From a virus, in the IMG/VR virus record IMGVR_UViG_3300047388_000281, positions 1 to 22,684 of that record: 22,684 nucleotides of DNA. One strand, given 5' to 3'. The notes beneath the pieces were generated by a model that ran no database searches, was not told the origin of the DNA, and saw nothing but the letters and a program-made list of their open reading frames with translations. A program made the position numbers and the translations under genes. Below, in pieces: positions 14,770-21,639 of this stretch (positions are counted from its first letter, which is position 1; the number at the start of each line of letters is the position of its first letter).

Positions 14770-16067
14770 GCTACCTCACTCTCCCATCCATCCATACAAC
14801 GAACGCATCGAAGGGCACGATTTCGTTCTGGTTTCGATTTTCGCAGGACTCGGTCGACAAGGCGCGCCGCTACGGCAATGACTACTCTGGCAATGACGAC
14901 GGGATCAATAGACCGACTATTTTCGATGGCGTGATTCCGCTGGTCACGTTTGGCGTCAAACAGCAGACGAATATTTACGAGTTTGAGTACAGGCTGGATG
15001 GAACATTTAATCCGCCTCCTCCATATAATGATACTGATCTGTATCGCTACAAAGCCTACAGCTTTCATCCTGTTGATGCCGGCACAGCACCGTTCGAGCC
15101 GTCGCATATCGGGATTGATTGCATGATGAAAGACGAAAACGGCGAAGACGGCCCGCCAACACTCAAGCTATACTTTCAAATGGACACTAAGGCGGACATG
15201 GCCGGCTTGTATGCCGAGCGGATCGAAGTTCATTGGCAGAGTCCACCATCTGCTCCCGGTCAGCCGCCATTTCAGCAATATCAGACCGTGTTAGACAGGT
15301 CAGATACCGTGGCTTTTCAGCCGGAATCATTTTTGATCAATCCAAAATTTCCTGTTACGCCAGATCAGTGGCATCACATTCTTGTATCATTTGATTTCTC
15401 CGGTGGTGTCGCTGTCCGTGCTATAGAGCGCGCTCCGACGGAGCACGTTCCTGGCGACGGAATTTCGAGTTGGTGCAGTCTTTGGTATGCCTTCGATGAT
15501 GAGGACAAAAACGGCGAAGACGGCATGGGGAACGCTTGGGCGAGCAATAAGGGCCCAAACGCGATCGTCACTCAAAATGCAAACAATGGCGTTTTCGATT
15601 CAAGTAGCTTTTCTTATACCGACGAATTCACCACTGGCGCGCAATGGCCGGAATACAGTTGGCCTTCGTCACCGCTGCCGATAAACGGTGGACCGATGGG
15701 GTTCCCGGCGAGCGCCGACTACGTCGAGACTGTCTATCACTGCGAGCTGGCTGAGTTTCAGATGTGGTTCGGGGTGACGCTAGACACCGGCATTGAAGCC
15801 AAGCGCCGCGCCTTCGTCGACATGGACGGCAAACCTGTGCCGCCAGACAAGACGGCGTCAGCTACAGACCATGCTTCGGGCTCCATTGCGCTGTTGGGCA
15901 AGCCGGACATTTTGCTGCACGGCAGCAGCAACTGGATCGCGGGTAAGAACACCGGTTCCCGCGGCGTCGACGCGGACGGCAACGTAATCCCTGGCGGTCA
16001 ATTCGCTCCGACAGGGGGAATTGAGAAGTACACGCCAGATCCGAGCCTAGCGCATGCTCGTTTGTAA
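14766..16067 (+). CDS. LamG/concanavalin-like lectin fibre protein
   Basis: The protein has 433 residues from a TTG start in a TTGA overlap; no ATG suits better. It has the layout of a LamG/concanavalin A-like jelly roll: an early strand KGTISFWFRFSQD at ~16-28, a second sheet with KLYFQMDTKADMAG, and WHHILVSFDFSGG at ~201-213, which is the typical 'W-H-x-[IV]-x-x-S-F-D' LamG strand. A third stretch (ELAEFQMWFGVTLD) lies near 325. Acidic stretches such as DDEDKNGEDGMG may bind calcium. Codon and base use is noticeably more A/T-rich than in head genes, as is common in recently exchanged receptor-binding genes. It likely binds a host surface glycan. Confidence 0.72.
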   Translation: MSYLTLPSIHTTNASKGTISFWFRFSQDSVDKARRYGNDYSGNDDGINRPTIFDGVIPLVTFGVKQQTNIYEFEYRLDGTFNPPPPYNDTDLYRYKAYSFHPVDAGTAPFEPSHIGIDCMMKDENGEDGPPTLKLYFQMDTKADMAGLYAERIEVHWQSPPSAPGQPPFQQYQTVLDRSDTVAFQPESFLINPKFPVTPDQWHHILVSFDFSGGVAVRAIERAPTEHVPGDGISSWCSLWYAFDDEDKNGEDGMGNAWASNKGPNAIVTQNANNGVFDSSSFSYTDEFTTGAQWPEYSWPSSPLPINGGPMGFPASADYVETVYHCELAEFQMWFGVTLDTGIEAKRRAFVDMDGKPVPPDKTASATDHASGSIALLGKPDILLHGSSNWIAGKNTGSRGVDADGNVIPGGQFAPTGGIEKYTPDPSLAHARL

Positions 16068-16482
16068 CGTCAGCCAACTGCAGCGGCGGGCGGCCATCGC
16101 AGCCGGCATCGTCGAGGCTGCCGCGGCAGCGGATTCGCCTGGCACAGGCAATGTTGTTTTCGCGACGCTAGTCGACGATCCAGCCTCGTTGCGCGAGCAC
16201 CTCGACGCCTACCTCGGCGAGATCATTGTCGAGGCGGCGAACGCGGCCTCGACCGTCAACGCCGGCCTCACCTATGCAACCGCGATTGTCGAGGCGGTTT
16301 CTGCGGCCGATACGCTCTCGGCTGCAGTGCCTCGAACCGGGTCGGTGGTGGAGGCGGCAAGTGCGGCCGATCTGGTCGATGGCTCCAAGATTGCCGGTTC
16401 GCTCTTCGACGGCGTCTTGGCGCTCGATGGCCCAATCATGCCGAGGACACCGCAACCGACCGTGATCTACATCGAAGGATGA
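16054..16482 (+). CDS. Repeat protein with ~20-residue period
   Basis: The protein has 142 residues and overlaps the lectin gene by 14 nt. Its core is a degenerate repeat with the motif [IV]-V-E-A-x-x-A-A-[DS], at residues 19, 58, 78 and 98; a weaker copy at ~39 (LVDDPASL) completes a period of ~20. The C-terminus ends PRTPQPTVIYIEG. No domain is recognised. The repeat resembles that in the head-region protein at 2388-3173 in length and in its E-A-x-A-D core. Placed between a lectin and a spike gene, it could be a rod or linker of the receptor-binding apparatus. Confidence 0.62.
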   Translation: MLVCNVSQLQRRAAIAAGIVEAAAAADSPGTGNVVFATLVDDPASLREHLDAYLGEIIVEAANAASTVNAGLTYATAIVEAVSAADTLSAAVPRTGSVVEAASAADLVDGSKIAGSLFDGVLALDGPIMPRTPQPTVIYIEG

Positions 16483-16487
16483 TATAA

Positions 16488-18296
16488 GTGGCTTTCTACG
16501 ACACCACTTTCTATTGCAACGCTGGCGACCAGAGCACGACGGGCCACTATGCCGTCGCGAAGAGGCCGCAAAACACCGCGGTCGTTGCGGGTCAGCTATG
16601 CCGCCAGTTCACAGCGCCTGCGGTCGGCAGCGAGCGGGTATTTGTCTGCATCGTGGCGGGCACGACTGCGAACGTTACCGACGCGACCTGGGTGCTCACA
16701 CGCGGCGCCAAGACCACGGACGGCACCGCGACGTGGCAGGAATGCACCGGGATGGCCGCCGTCAACGGCGACCTGACCAACACCGTTAATTGGACCCAGG
16801 CCAAGGCGATCGGCGCGCCTACGCTTGGCGCGATTATCCAGCGTAACAATGGCGCGAGCTACTGGATTTGCACCACGGCTGGCTCGATGGGAGCGAGCGA
16901 ACCTGCGTGGCCGAACAACACGGCAGGGACCACGCAGGCGGACGGAACGACGACGTGGACGTGCCTGGGCGTGGTTGGCAACTTCACCGGCGGTCAGGCG
17001 CCGCACGCGCGGCTGGCCAATGCTTGTACGAACACCTGGTTCGCCGCTGGTAACACGGTCTACGTCGGCGACAACCACGCTGAGTCGCAGGCGACCGCGA
17101 TTACGATTACGCCGACGCTGAGTCAACCGACGGTCGGCAAAATTATTTGCCATAATCACTCTGGTAGTTATCCGCCGACCTCGGCCAATTTGGCAACGAC
17201 GGCGACGATCTCAACGACTGCGGCGGTGAACATTAACTTCACTGGGGTAGCTGGGGCGCTTTATGTTTACGGGTTGACGTTCATAGCTGGGGTCGGACAA
17301 TCCGGCACGGCAAGCATAGTGCTTGCCAGCGCCGGGTTTACTTATTCTCATTATTTTGACAACTGTAATTTCAAGTTAGCCACTACTAGTGGTTTGTCGG
17401 CGATAACCTTGAGTTCGACTAGTTCTGCTATGGCCATGATCTGGAACAATTGCCAAGTTAGTTTTGCGGCCACTTCACAGGTCATCAGCGCCGGCACCAT
17501 AAATTTTATTTGGCAAAATACGGGGCAAATACTGGTTACCGGATCGTCGGTGCCTAATAATCTTTTGCAGACACCTGCCGCCAATTATGCGACCACCTTT
17601 ATCTTAGAGGCCCTCGATCTTAGTCAAATCGTCAGCATTTTTGCAGCAGCTAATGCTTCGGTAGGAAATTGGTTGATAAAGGACTGCAAGCTCAATGCGT
17701 CTGCGACGTTTCCGACCCCGTCAAGCAGCGGCCAGACCATCCAAATTGTACGCGCAGATGGCAGTGCGACGGCTTATAAATCCGCCCGCTACGTTTACGA
17801 GGGTTCCGAGACGACGGAGACCTCGATCACCCGCATCGGCGGCGCTGTCGATGCGGCTGGGCAGGCGCAGTCCCGCAAGATTGTCACCACGTCGAACCCG
17901 CAATGGCTGCGGCCGTTCAAAGCCGAGCCCTACGCAATATGGAATCCGACTACTGGCGCTGATGTGACCGTGACCGTATTCGGCACCATCAACGCCGGTG
18001 CGCTGCCGAACAATGACGACATCTGGCTGGAGGTGGAATACCTCGGCTCGTCGTCGGTCCCGATCGGCACTATCGTCGCCTCGACGAAGGCCAACCTGCT
18101 GGCGGCGAACGCGGCAGTGTCGTCGGACGGCTCGACCTGGAACGGCGGCGGCAGCGGCGCAGGCTGGAGCCCATTCAAGCTCACCATAACGCTATCCTCG
18201 CCGCAGCCCGGCATGGCCGGTTACTTGCACGCGCGGGTGCGCGCCGCGAAGCCGAGCACGACGGTCTATATCGATCCAAAGATCGTTCTTACTTGA
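16488..18296 (+). CDS. Large tail spike/fibre protein with N-terminal modules and beta-helix-like middle
   Basis: The protein has 602 residues from a GTG start with AAGGA 8 nt upstream. Residues ~30-160 hold two copies of a module ending in T-x-D-G-T-x-T-W-x-x-C (TTDGTATWQECTG and QADGTTTWTCLG), the second with SEPAWP, a common display module in phage fibres. Residues ~180-430 are short alternating beta segments rich in Thr, Ser and Asn, with phrases such as YFDNCNFKL and MIWNNCQVSF that suggest a right-handed beta-helix. The last ~150 residues form a beta-sandwich-like end. The middle DNA (about 17250-17700) is clearly more A/T-rich than its flanks. It is likely the main receptor-binding spike; no depolymerase active site can be claimed. 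Confidence 0.72.
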   Translation: MAFYDTTFYCNAGDQSTTGHYAVAKRPQNTAVVAGQLCRQFTAPAVGSERVFVCIVAGTTANVTDATWVLTRGAKTTDGTATWQECTGMAAVNGDLTNTVNWTQAKAIGAPTLGAIIQRNNGASYWICTTAGSMGASEPAWPNNTAGTTQADGTTTWTCLGVVGNFTGGQAPHARLANACTNTWFAAGNTVYVGDNHAESQATAITITPTLSQPTVGKIICHNHSGSYPPTSANLATTATISTTAAVNINFTGVAGALYVYGLTFIAGVGQSGTASIVLASAGFTYSHYFDNCNFKLATTSGLSAITLSSTSSAMAMIWNNCQVSFAATSQVISAGTINFIWQNTGQILVTGSSVPNNLLQTPAANYATTFILEALDLSQIVSIFAAANASVGNWLIKDCKLNASATFPTPSSSGQTIQIVRADGSATAYKSARYVYEGSETTETSITRIGGAVDAAGQAQSRKIVTTSNPQWLRPFKAEPYAIWNPTTGADVTVTVFGTINAGALPNNDDIWLEVEYLGSSSVPIGTIVASTKANLLAANAAVSSDGSTWNGGGSGAGWSPFKLTITLSSPQPGMAGYLHARVRAAKPSTTVYIDPKIVLT

Positions 18297-18310
18297 CGGA
18301 GAAAAGGATT

Positions 18311-18898
18311 ATGGACGAGCAGGAACGCGCAAAGGCGCGCGAATGCAACGACGCATTCGTAATTCGTGGAAGCGGTCTCGGAGAGCATGCGGAAGCGCAC
18401 GGTCGCTACGAGATCGAATGCATCGGGGCGGACGGCAAGCTCAAATGGCGCGATACGATCGACAACGTGGTCTGCACTGTCGGCAAGAACCTGGCGCTGG
18501 ATGCGTTCCTCGCCGGTGCGGCCTACACCGTGACCGGGCCATTCATGGGCCTGATCTCGTCGGTGTCCTATACGGCGGTCGCGGCCAGCGACACGATGGC
18601 ATCACATTCCGGATGGCTCGAGGCCGGCGGCGCCAACGCGCCGACTTATACCGGCAACCGCAAGACCGCGGTCTGGTCGGCGTCATCGGCAGGATCTAAG
18701 GCGCTATCGGCGGCGCTGTCGTTCGCCATTACCAGCACTGGCACCATCAAGGGGGCGCTCCTCTGCTTCGGCAGCGGTGCGGTCAACACCAAGGACGACG
18801 CCAACGGCACGCTGTGGTCCGCCGGCACGTTCTCGACCGGCGACAAAGCGGTGGTGAATGGGGATCAGTTGAACGTCAATTACTCGACAAGTCTTTGA
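18311..18898 (+). CDS. Phage structural protein of the tail fibre cluster
   Basis: The protein has 195 residues from the ATG at 18311, which has GGAG 9 nt upstream; a TTG at 18293 overlapping the spike stop is an alternative. It starts with a charged helix (DEQERAKARECNDAF), then KLKWRDTIDNVVCTVGKN, FMGLISSVSYTAVAASDTM, SGWLEAGG and a final ALLCFGSGAVNTKDDANGTL with TGDKAVVNGDQLNV. This progression ('G-L-x-W-x-[DE]-x-x-x-N-V-V' to 'G-x-L-x-x-x-G-x-F-x-x-G-D-K') is a widespread phage protein family without agreed function, found next to fibre genes. The repetitive GDKxVxNGDxLxV end is typical of beta-sandwich proteins. Confidence 0.7.
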   Translation: MDEQERAKARECNDAFVIRGSGLGEHAEAHGRYEIECIGADGKLKWRDTIDNVVCTVGKNLALDAFLAGAAYTVTGPFMGLISSVSYTAVAASDTMASHSGWLEAGGANAPTYTGNRKTAVWSASSAGSKALSAALSFAITSTGTIKGALLCFGSGAVNTKDDANGTLWSAGTFSTGDKAVVNGDQLNVNYSTSL

Positions 18899-18959
18899 TC
18901 TTTCTACTGTTTTCTCCTCTGGACGGCAAGATCTTCATCGACAGCGCGAGACTATAACC
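18899..18959. other. Spacer before the lysis genes
   Basis: These 61 bp are T/C-rich at the start and hold no ORF or convincing hairpin. It is one of the few real gaps in the + strand gene chain and marks the boundary between tail and lysis modules. Confidence 0.4.
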
Positions 18960-19187
18960 ATGGTCGTCTCCGAAGAGGCCGCGAAGGTCGCAAACACCGC
19001 GATCGACGCCATGAAGTCAACGCCGCTCGCGATTGCGCTTCTGCTGGTGAACATCGGATTTCTCAGCTTCGCGGCCTATGTGCTCGGGCAGGTCGCCGCA
19101 AACGCCTCAGAGCGCAACAAGACGCAGAGCGATCTAATCGCCAGCCTTGTCCGCGATATCCGCGACTGCCGAGCGCCGACGCCATGA
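18960..19187 (+). CDS. One-TM membrane protein, candidate holin
   Basis: The protein has 75 residues, with an N-terminal helix (SEEAAKVANTAIDAM), one hydrophobic segment at ~22-45 (TPLAIALLLVNIGFLSFAAY), and a polar cytoplasmic or periplasmic tail that ends in RDIRDCRAPTP. Size, single membrane span and an ATGA overlap with an endolysin gene are those of small holins or holin-like proteins that control access of the endolysin to peptidoglycan. Similar small proteins are common before amidase genes in Rhizobiales prophages. There is no family signature that proves holin function; a spanin or Rz-like subunit is less likely because no lipobox is present. Confidence 0.6.
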   Translation: MVVSEEAAKVANTAIDAMKSTPLAIALLLVNIGFLSFAAYVLGQVAANASERNKTQSDLIASLVRDIRDCRAPTP

Positions 19188-20269
19188 CCACGCAGCTCCG
19201 CGGCAAGGTTTCGTGGTTCGGGGGGCCGAACGACACTGGCGTCTCATCGAGCGAAGGGCTCGCCTTCATCTACTCGGTCGACATGGCGCCGCACCTGTTC
19301 CTGCCGACGCAGCCGCCCGGCACGACCGGGCTGGCGCGCAGACTCGATCCGAGCAAATTCTACATCGCGTGCCGGTGGGACTACGAAGCCCCAGGCACGT
19401 CCAAGGACGACTTGCTCGATGTCACAGTTTTGGTGCGCGCGCCCAAGACCGGCAAAGCGTTCATCTGCGACCCGGCCGATTGGGGTCCGCACGTCGACAC
19501 CGGGCGCGTCGCTGACATCTCGCCTGGCCTCATGGACGCGCTCGGGATCGAGACCGACGACGAGGTCGAGGTGACGTTTCCGTTCGAGCAAGGGGAAACC
19601 GCTGCTATGCCATACGATCGCGTTGCAATATCTTCAGGCCACGGCGCCCTAGTGCGCGGCGCCAGCGGGGTTCTCGACGAGGTCGACGAGGCCCGCCGCG
19701 TGGTCGAGGCGGTGGCCGACAAGCTGGCCGCGCGCGGGGTCGACGTGTTCACATTCCACGATGACACTAGCACCACCCAGTCGCAGAACCTGGACGCCAT
19801 CGTGTCGTGGCACAATCGGCAAGATCGAGAAATCGATATTTCGGTCCATTTCAATGCCTACGTCGAGACAACGAAGCCGATGGGATGCGAGGTGCTCTAT
19901 GTCACGCAGCCCGCGCTTGCCGGCGAGATGTCGGCGGCCATCGCGGACGCGGGCGACCTGATCGACCGCGGCGGCAAGAAGCGCACCGATCTGGCGTTCC
20001 TCAACGGCACCGAAAAGCCGGCCGTGCTCATCGAGACCTGTTTCGTCGACAGCGCGGCCGACGCCGAACTCTACGAGGCGAACTTCGACGTGATCTGCGA
20101 GTCCATTGCCCAGGTGCTCGGGGGGCCGCCACAGATGGCCGAGCGGCCGCCCGCAGGCGGTGAGCGTCCACCGCGCCCGGTGCCGCCGGCGCGGCCGGCG
20201 ACAGTGCGGGTCGACATCGACGTGGTCGGCGAAGTGATCGTGCTGGTCAACGGCGTGCCGGTCACATAG
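19184..20269 (+). CDS. Endolysin: double-psi barrel domain fused to N-acetylmuramoyl-L-alanine amidase (Amidase_3)
   Basis: The protein has 361 residues, starting in an ATGA overlap. Residues ~140-315 are an Amidase_3 zinc amidase, which cuts the bond between MurNAc and L-Ala of peptidoglycan: zinc ligands H153 (ISSGHGA), a Glu in LDEVDEARR (E166 or E169) and H222 (ISVHFNA), with catalytic E284 in VLIETCF. Residues ~1-135 (VSWFGGPNDTGV, then DPADWGPHVDTGRVADIS) read like an RlpA-type double-psi barrel. The end is a Pro-rich linker and a short strand segment. There is no signal peptide, so release would need the holin. An amidase preceded by a double-psi barrel is not the usual phage endolysin plan. 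The gene ends in tandem TAG codons. Confidence 0.85.
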   Translation: MTTQLRGKVSWFGGPNDTGVSSSEGLAFIYSVDMAPHLFLPTQPPGTTGLARRLDPSKFYIACRWDYEAPGTSKDDLLDVTVLVRAPKTGKAFICDPADWGPHVDTGRVADISPGLMDALGIETDDEVEVTFPFEQGETAAMPYDRVAISSGHGALVRGASGVLDEVDEARRVVEAVADKLAARGVDVFTFHDDTSTTQSQNLDAIVSWHNRQDREIDISVHFNAYVETTKPMGCEVLYVTQPALAGEMSAAIADAGDLIDRGGKKRTDLAFLNGTEKPAVLIETCFVDSAADAELYEANFDVICESIAQVLGGPPQMAERPPAGGERPPRPVPPARPATVRVDIDVVGEVIVLVNGVPVT

Positions 20270-20282
20270 TAGCACTTCACGT

Positions 20283-20462
20283 TCACCTCAACCTCTCGTC
20301 ACGCTGATCGATCCTTGTGGCGATGTAGCGTAGCTCGCAAGCATCGCTGTTCCGACAGTGGTAAATCGGTCCATCGATTTGCATGTCGTGACCCACTAAG
20401 AAATTCGAACGCACTGACGATCTGAATCCACAGTGCCAGCATTTCCATTCGTCAGTCATCAT
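20283..20462 (-). CDS. 59-residue zinc-ribbon-like small protein
   Basis: The ORF starts at ATG 20462, which overlaps the upstream stop as ATGA, with GGGAAGG just before it; an ATG at 20459 is the adjacent alternative. The product begins MMTDEWKCWHCGF and later has YHCRNSDACE, so two Cys pairs (CxxC and Cx5C) could bind one zinc ion. No DNA-binding helix is seen. It is the last gene of a - strand operon and its stop lies 13 bp from the stop of the endolysin gene, so the two operons converge. Function is unknown. Confidence 0.7.
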   Translation of the reverse strand: MMTDEWKCWHCGFRSSVRSNFLVGHDMQIDGPIYHCRNSDACELRYIATRIDQRDERLR

Positions 20463-20683
20463 GGCCTTCCCGGTCGCTCCCGGACTTCAGGCGTTGGTGC
20501 CATCCTGGCGACCTCGTCGACCCGCAGCGGCTTGCGGTAGTGTACCGCAACGGCGCGCTCGCCGATCTCGGCCGACATTTCCTCGGTCACCCATAGCTCG
20601 TCAGTGCCGACACCACGCATGATGCGGTCCCGCAACGCTTCCGCCTTCCGCCACTTGGTCGGGCTCCAACGGAGCACCGGCAC
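20459..20683 (-). CDS. Possible separately translated C-terminal part of the interrupted gene
   Basis: If the TGA is a true stop, translation could restart at GTG 20683, which follows AGGAAAG by a few bases, and give 74 residues (VPVLRWSPTKWRKAEALRD onward). It contains an Arg/Lys-rich helix and an ELWVTEEMSAEIGE segment; no family is recognised. The next gene overlaps it as ATGA, as expected if this part is still translated. I list it separately because the interruption is not proof that the 3' part is dead. Confidence 0.4.
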   Translation of the reverse strand: MPVLRWSPTKWRKAEALRDRIMRGVGTDELWVTEEMSAEIGERAVAVHYRKPLRVDEVARMAPTPEVRERPGRP

Positions 20684-20884
20684 CGGCTTTCCTGTCGCGT
20701 CACGATGGACGAGACTGAGCTGCCACAGGGGCCGCCCGCCGGCATAGACGGTTCATTCCATGCCGATGTTGCATGTCAATCCAGCCGAGACATCGCGCTC
20801 GGCCAGCCAGAAAAACCTCTGCGTGATCTGCACATCCGGGTCGAATACCGGATGTGCAAGCGCGATTTCAACGTGGGGGTTCAT
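20459..20884 (-). pseudogene. Small protein gene interrupted by an in-frame TGA at codon 44
   Basis: From ATG 20884, with a strong AAAGGAG site 7 nt upstream, the frame reads MNPHVEIALAHPVFDPDVQI and on to NIGME, then TGA at 20753-20755, then continues without any other stop for 97 codons as TVYAGGRPLWQLSLVHRDAT, VLRWSPTKWRKAEALRD and ELWVTEEMSAEIGERAVAVH. Text on both sides of the TGA looks like protein and shares one frame, so a single 141-codon gene with a TGG-to-TGA (Trp to stop) change is the simplest reading. Alternatives are a 43-residue protein plus a separate one starting at GTG 20683, or stop-codon read-through. It is bracketed by tight junctions with the genes on both sides. Function unknown. 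Confidence 0.6.
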
Positions 20885-20898
20885 TCGTCTCTCCTTTC

Positions 20899-21108
20899 TC
20901 ATATCCAGGTTTCCACGATGACCGAGTCGTCGGTTGCATGCCGGGGCAAGCAGACAAGGCCGGCATCGAGCATCATCTCACGCAACACCGCGATATCAGG
21001 ATGCGCGTAGGCTTCGGCGGTCGGACTCTCGCCAACAAACTTGCGCACGACAAAAGCGTCTGGCCGATCTTTGGGATGGTCGTAGATCGTCCACGTGACG
21101 AGGGTCAT
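20899..21108 (-). CDS. 69-residue protein of the reverse-strand operon
   Basis: The ATG at 21108 overlaps the preceding stop as ATGA and has AAGAGGAG 5 nt upstream, a strong ribosome-binding site. The product reads MTLVTWTIYDHPKDRPDAFV, then VRKFVGESPTAEAYAHPDIA, REMMLDAGLVCLPRHATDD and VIVETWI: alternating strands and one helix in a small acidic alpha/beta protein. 'W-T-[IV]-Y-D-[HN]-P-x-D-x-P-x-x-[FY]-V-[VA]-R' is a pattern I recall from small hypothetical genes of Rhizobiales prophages, without an assigned function. It lies 14 bp before the interrupted gene. Confidence 0.7.
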   Translation of the reverse strand: MTLVTWTIYDHPKDRPDAFVVRKFVGESPTAEAYAHPDIAVLREMMLDAGLVCLPRHATDDSVIVETWI

Positions 21109-21275
21109 TGACGCTCCTCTTGCTGCCGCTCAAGCTCGTCCTTCTCGTGTTTTATCCAGCTTTCGATCTCGTCCTGTATCGCCTGCGCAAGATTTGAGAC
21201 GAGTCGGTCGCTTGCCGCGCCGCCAAGAAAGTGCCGAGCCAAATCGCGGCACCTCGGATCAGGAGACTTTCCCAT
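21105..21275 (-). CDS. 56-residue helical protein, first gene of the reverse-strand operon
   Basis: The ORF starts at ATG 21275, with GGGAGGA about 8 nt upstream, and its TGA overlaps the next ATG. The product reads MGKSPDPRCRDLARHFLGG, then LVSNLAQAIQDEIESWIKH and EKDELERQQEERQ: a short N-terminal part and a long charged helix likely to form a coiled coil. There is no membrane segment or DNA-binding motif. It has the strongest claim to be the operon's first gene because the next ~390 bp upstream hold the attachment region. Function is unknown. Confidence 0.65.
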   Translation of the reverse strand: MGKSPDPRCRDLARHFLGGAASDRLVSNLAQAIQDEIESWIKHEKDELERQQEERQ

Positions 21276-21303
21276 CAAGCCATCCTCCCTCGTGAAACAT
21301 CGA

Positions 21304-21340
21304 GCCGCCCCCGGAGTCCGTGGCAGTCCCCGGGAGCGGC
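21304..21340 (-). promoter_or_regulatory. Leader hairpin before the reverse-strand operon
   Basis: Arms 21304-21316 and 21328-21340 form a 13-bp stem around an 11-nt loop. The two + strand mismatches (A/C and C/A) become U-G and G-U pairs in - strand RNA, so the structure is complete only as a - strand transcript. It ends 28 nt before the first start codon of the operon and is not followed by a T run, so it is a leader structure and not a terminator. Confidence 0.5.
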
Positions 21341-21405
21341 CGTCCCGCGCCGGCGCCTGCTTTGATTCGCCAGCGTAGGAAGCTCGGGTTGGTGGGAGGG
21401 CCAGC

Positions 21406-21426
21406 CTCCGGTGGTGGCTCCGGTGG
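21406..21426 (+). repeat. Paired CTCCGGTGG repeat, left arm of the attachment region
   Basis: CTCCGGTGG occurs at 21406-21414 and 21418-21426, 12 bp apart, followed by TTTGTGTCA. The same pair with the same 12-bp spacing, orientation and similar 3' flank recurs at 21640-21660 on the other side of the tRNA fragment. This fits arm-type binding sites of a tyrosine integrase. Confidence 0.65.
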
Positions 21427-21466
21427 TTTGTGTCACCGAATACGCCAAAACACCCCCTTTTTGCCC

Positions 21467-21492
21467 CCTGTTCGTGCTTTCGCGAGAACAGG
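21467..21492. repeat. Inverted repeat between left arm and core
   Basis: CCTGTTC at 21467-21473 is repeated inverted as GAACAGG at 21486-21492, with a 12-nt loop. No T run follows. It could be a site for an accessory recombination protein; nothing in the sequence shows which. Confidence 0.4.
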
Positions 21493-21504
21493 TGGCGACT
21501 GGGT

Positions 21505-21529
21505 AAAACCTTTGATTTGTTGAGGTTTT
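21505..21529. repeat. AT-rich inverted repeat directly beside the tRNA 3' end
   Basis: AAAACCT at 21505-21511 and AGGTTTT at 21523-21529 are perfect inverted 7-mers with an 11-nt loop, ending 2 bp from the CCA end of the tRNA fragment. It could act as a weak terminator after a restored tRNA gene, or belong to the recombination site. Confidence 0.45.
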
Positions 21530-21531
21530 TC

Positions 21532-21576
21532 TGGTCGGAGCGCCGAGATTTGAACTCGGGACCCCCAGTCCCCCAG
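21532..21576 (-). other. attP core: 3' 45 nt of tRNA-Pro(GGG)
   Basis: Read on the - strand from 21576 to 21532, these bases are an anticodon loop CTGGGGG with anticodon GGG, an ACTGG stem strand, a 5-nt variable loop, a T arm (CCGAG, TTCAAAT, CTCGG), an acceptor strand CGCTCCG, A and CCA. They thus give exactly the 3' part of a proline tRNA. The 5' half is missing: the expected acceptor strand CGGAGCG is not found about 77 nt away. The first five bases upstream (CCATT) still pair with ACTGG at four of five positions, so identity may reach slightly further. On integration this piece would restore the host tRNA. It reads in the same direction as the integrase gene. Confidence 0.85.
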
Positions 21577-21639
21577 AATGGCGTCCTAAATCGAAGATCA
21601 TGCTGTGCCCCAGCGGTTCATGCAAGCTTCGCCCGGCGG

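Noticed and set aside
1-20269. Gene transfer agent in place of a phage
   Set aside because: The intact tyrosine integrase, tRNA-derived attachment core, cargo genes and large receptor-binding cassette fit a temperate phage; gene transfer agents lack integration functions.
21532-21620. A complete tRNA gene at this site
   Set aside because: Only the 3' half (anticodon loop to CCA) is present; no D arm or matching 5' acceptor strand (CGGAGCG) occurs at the expected distance.
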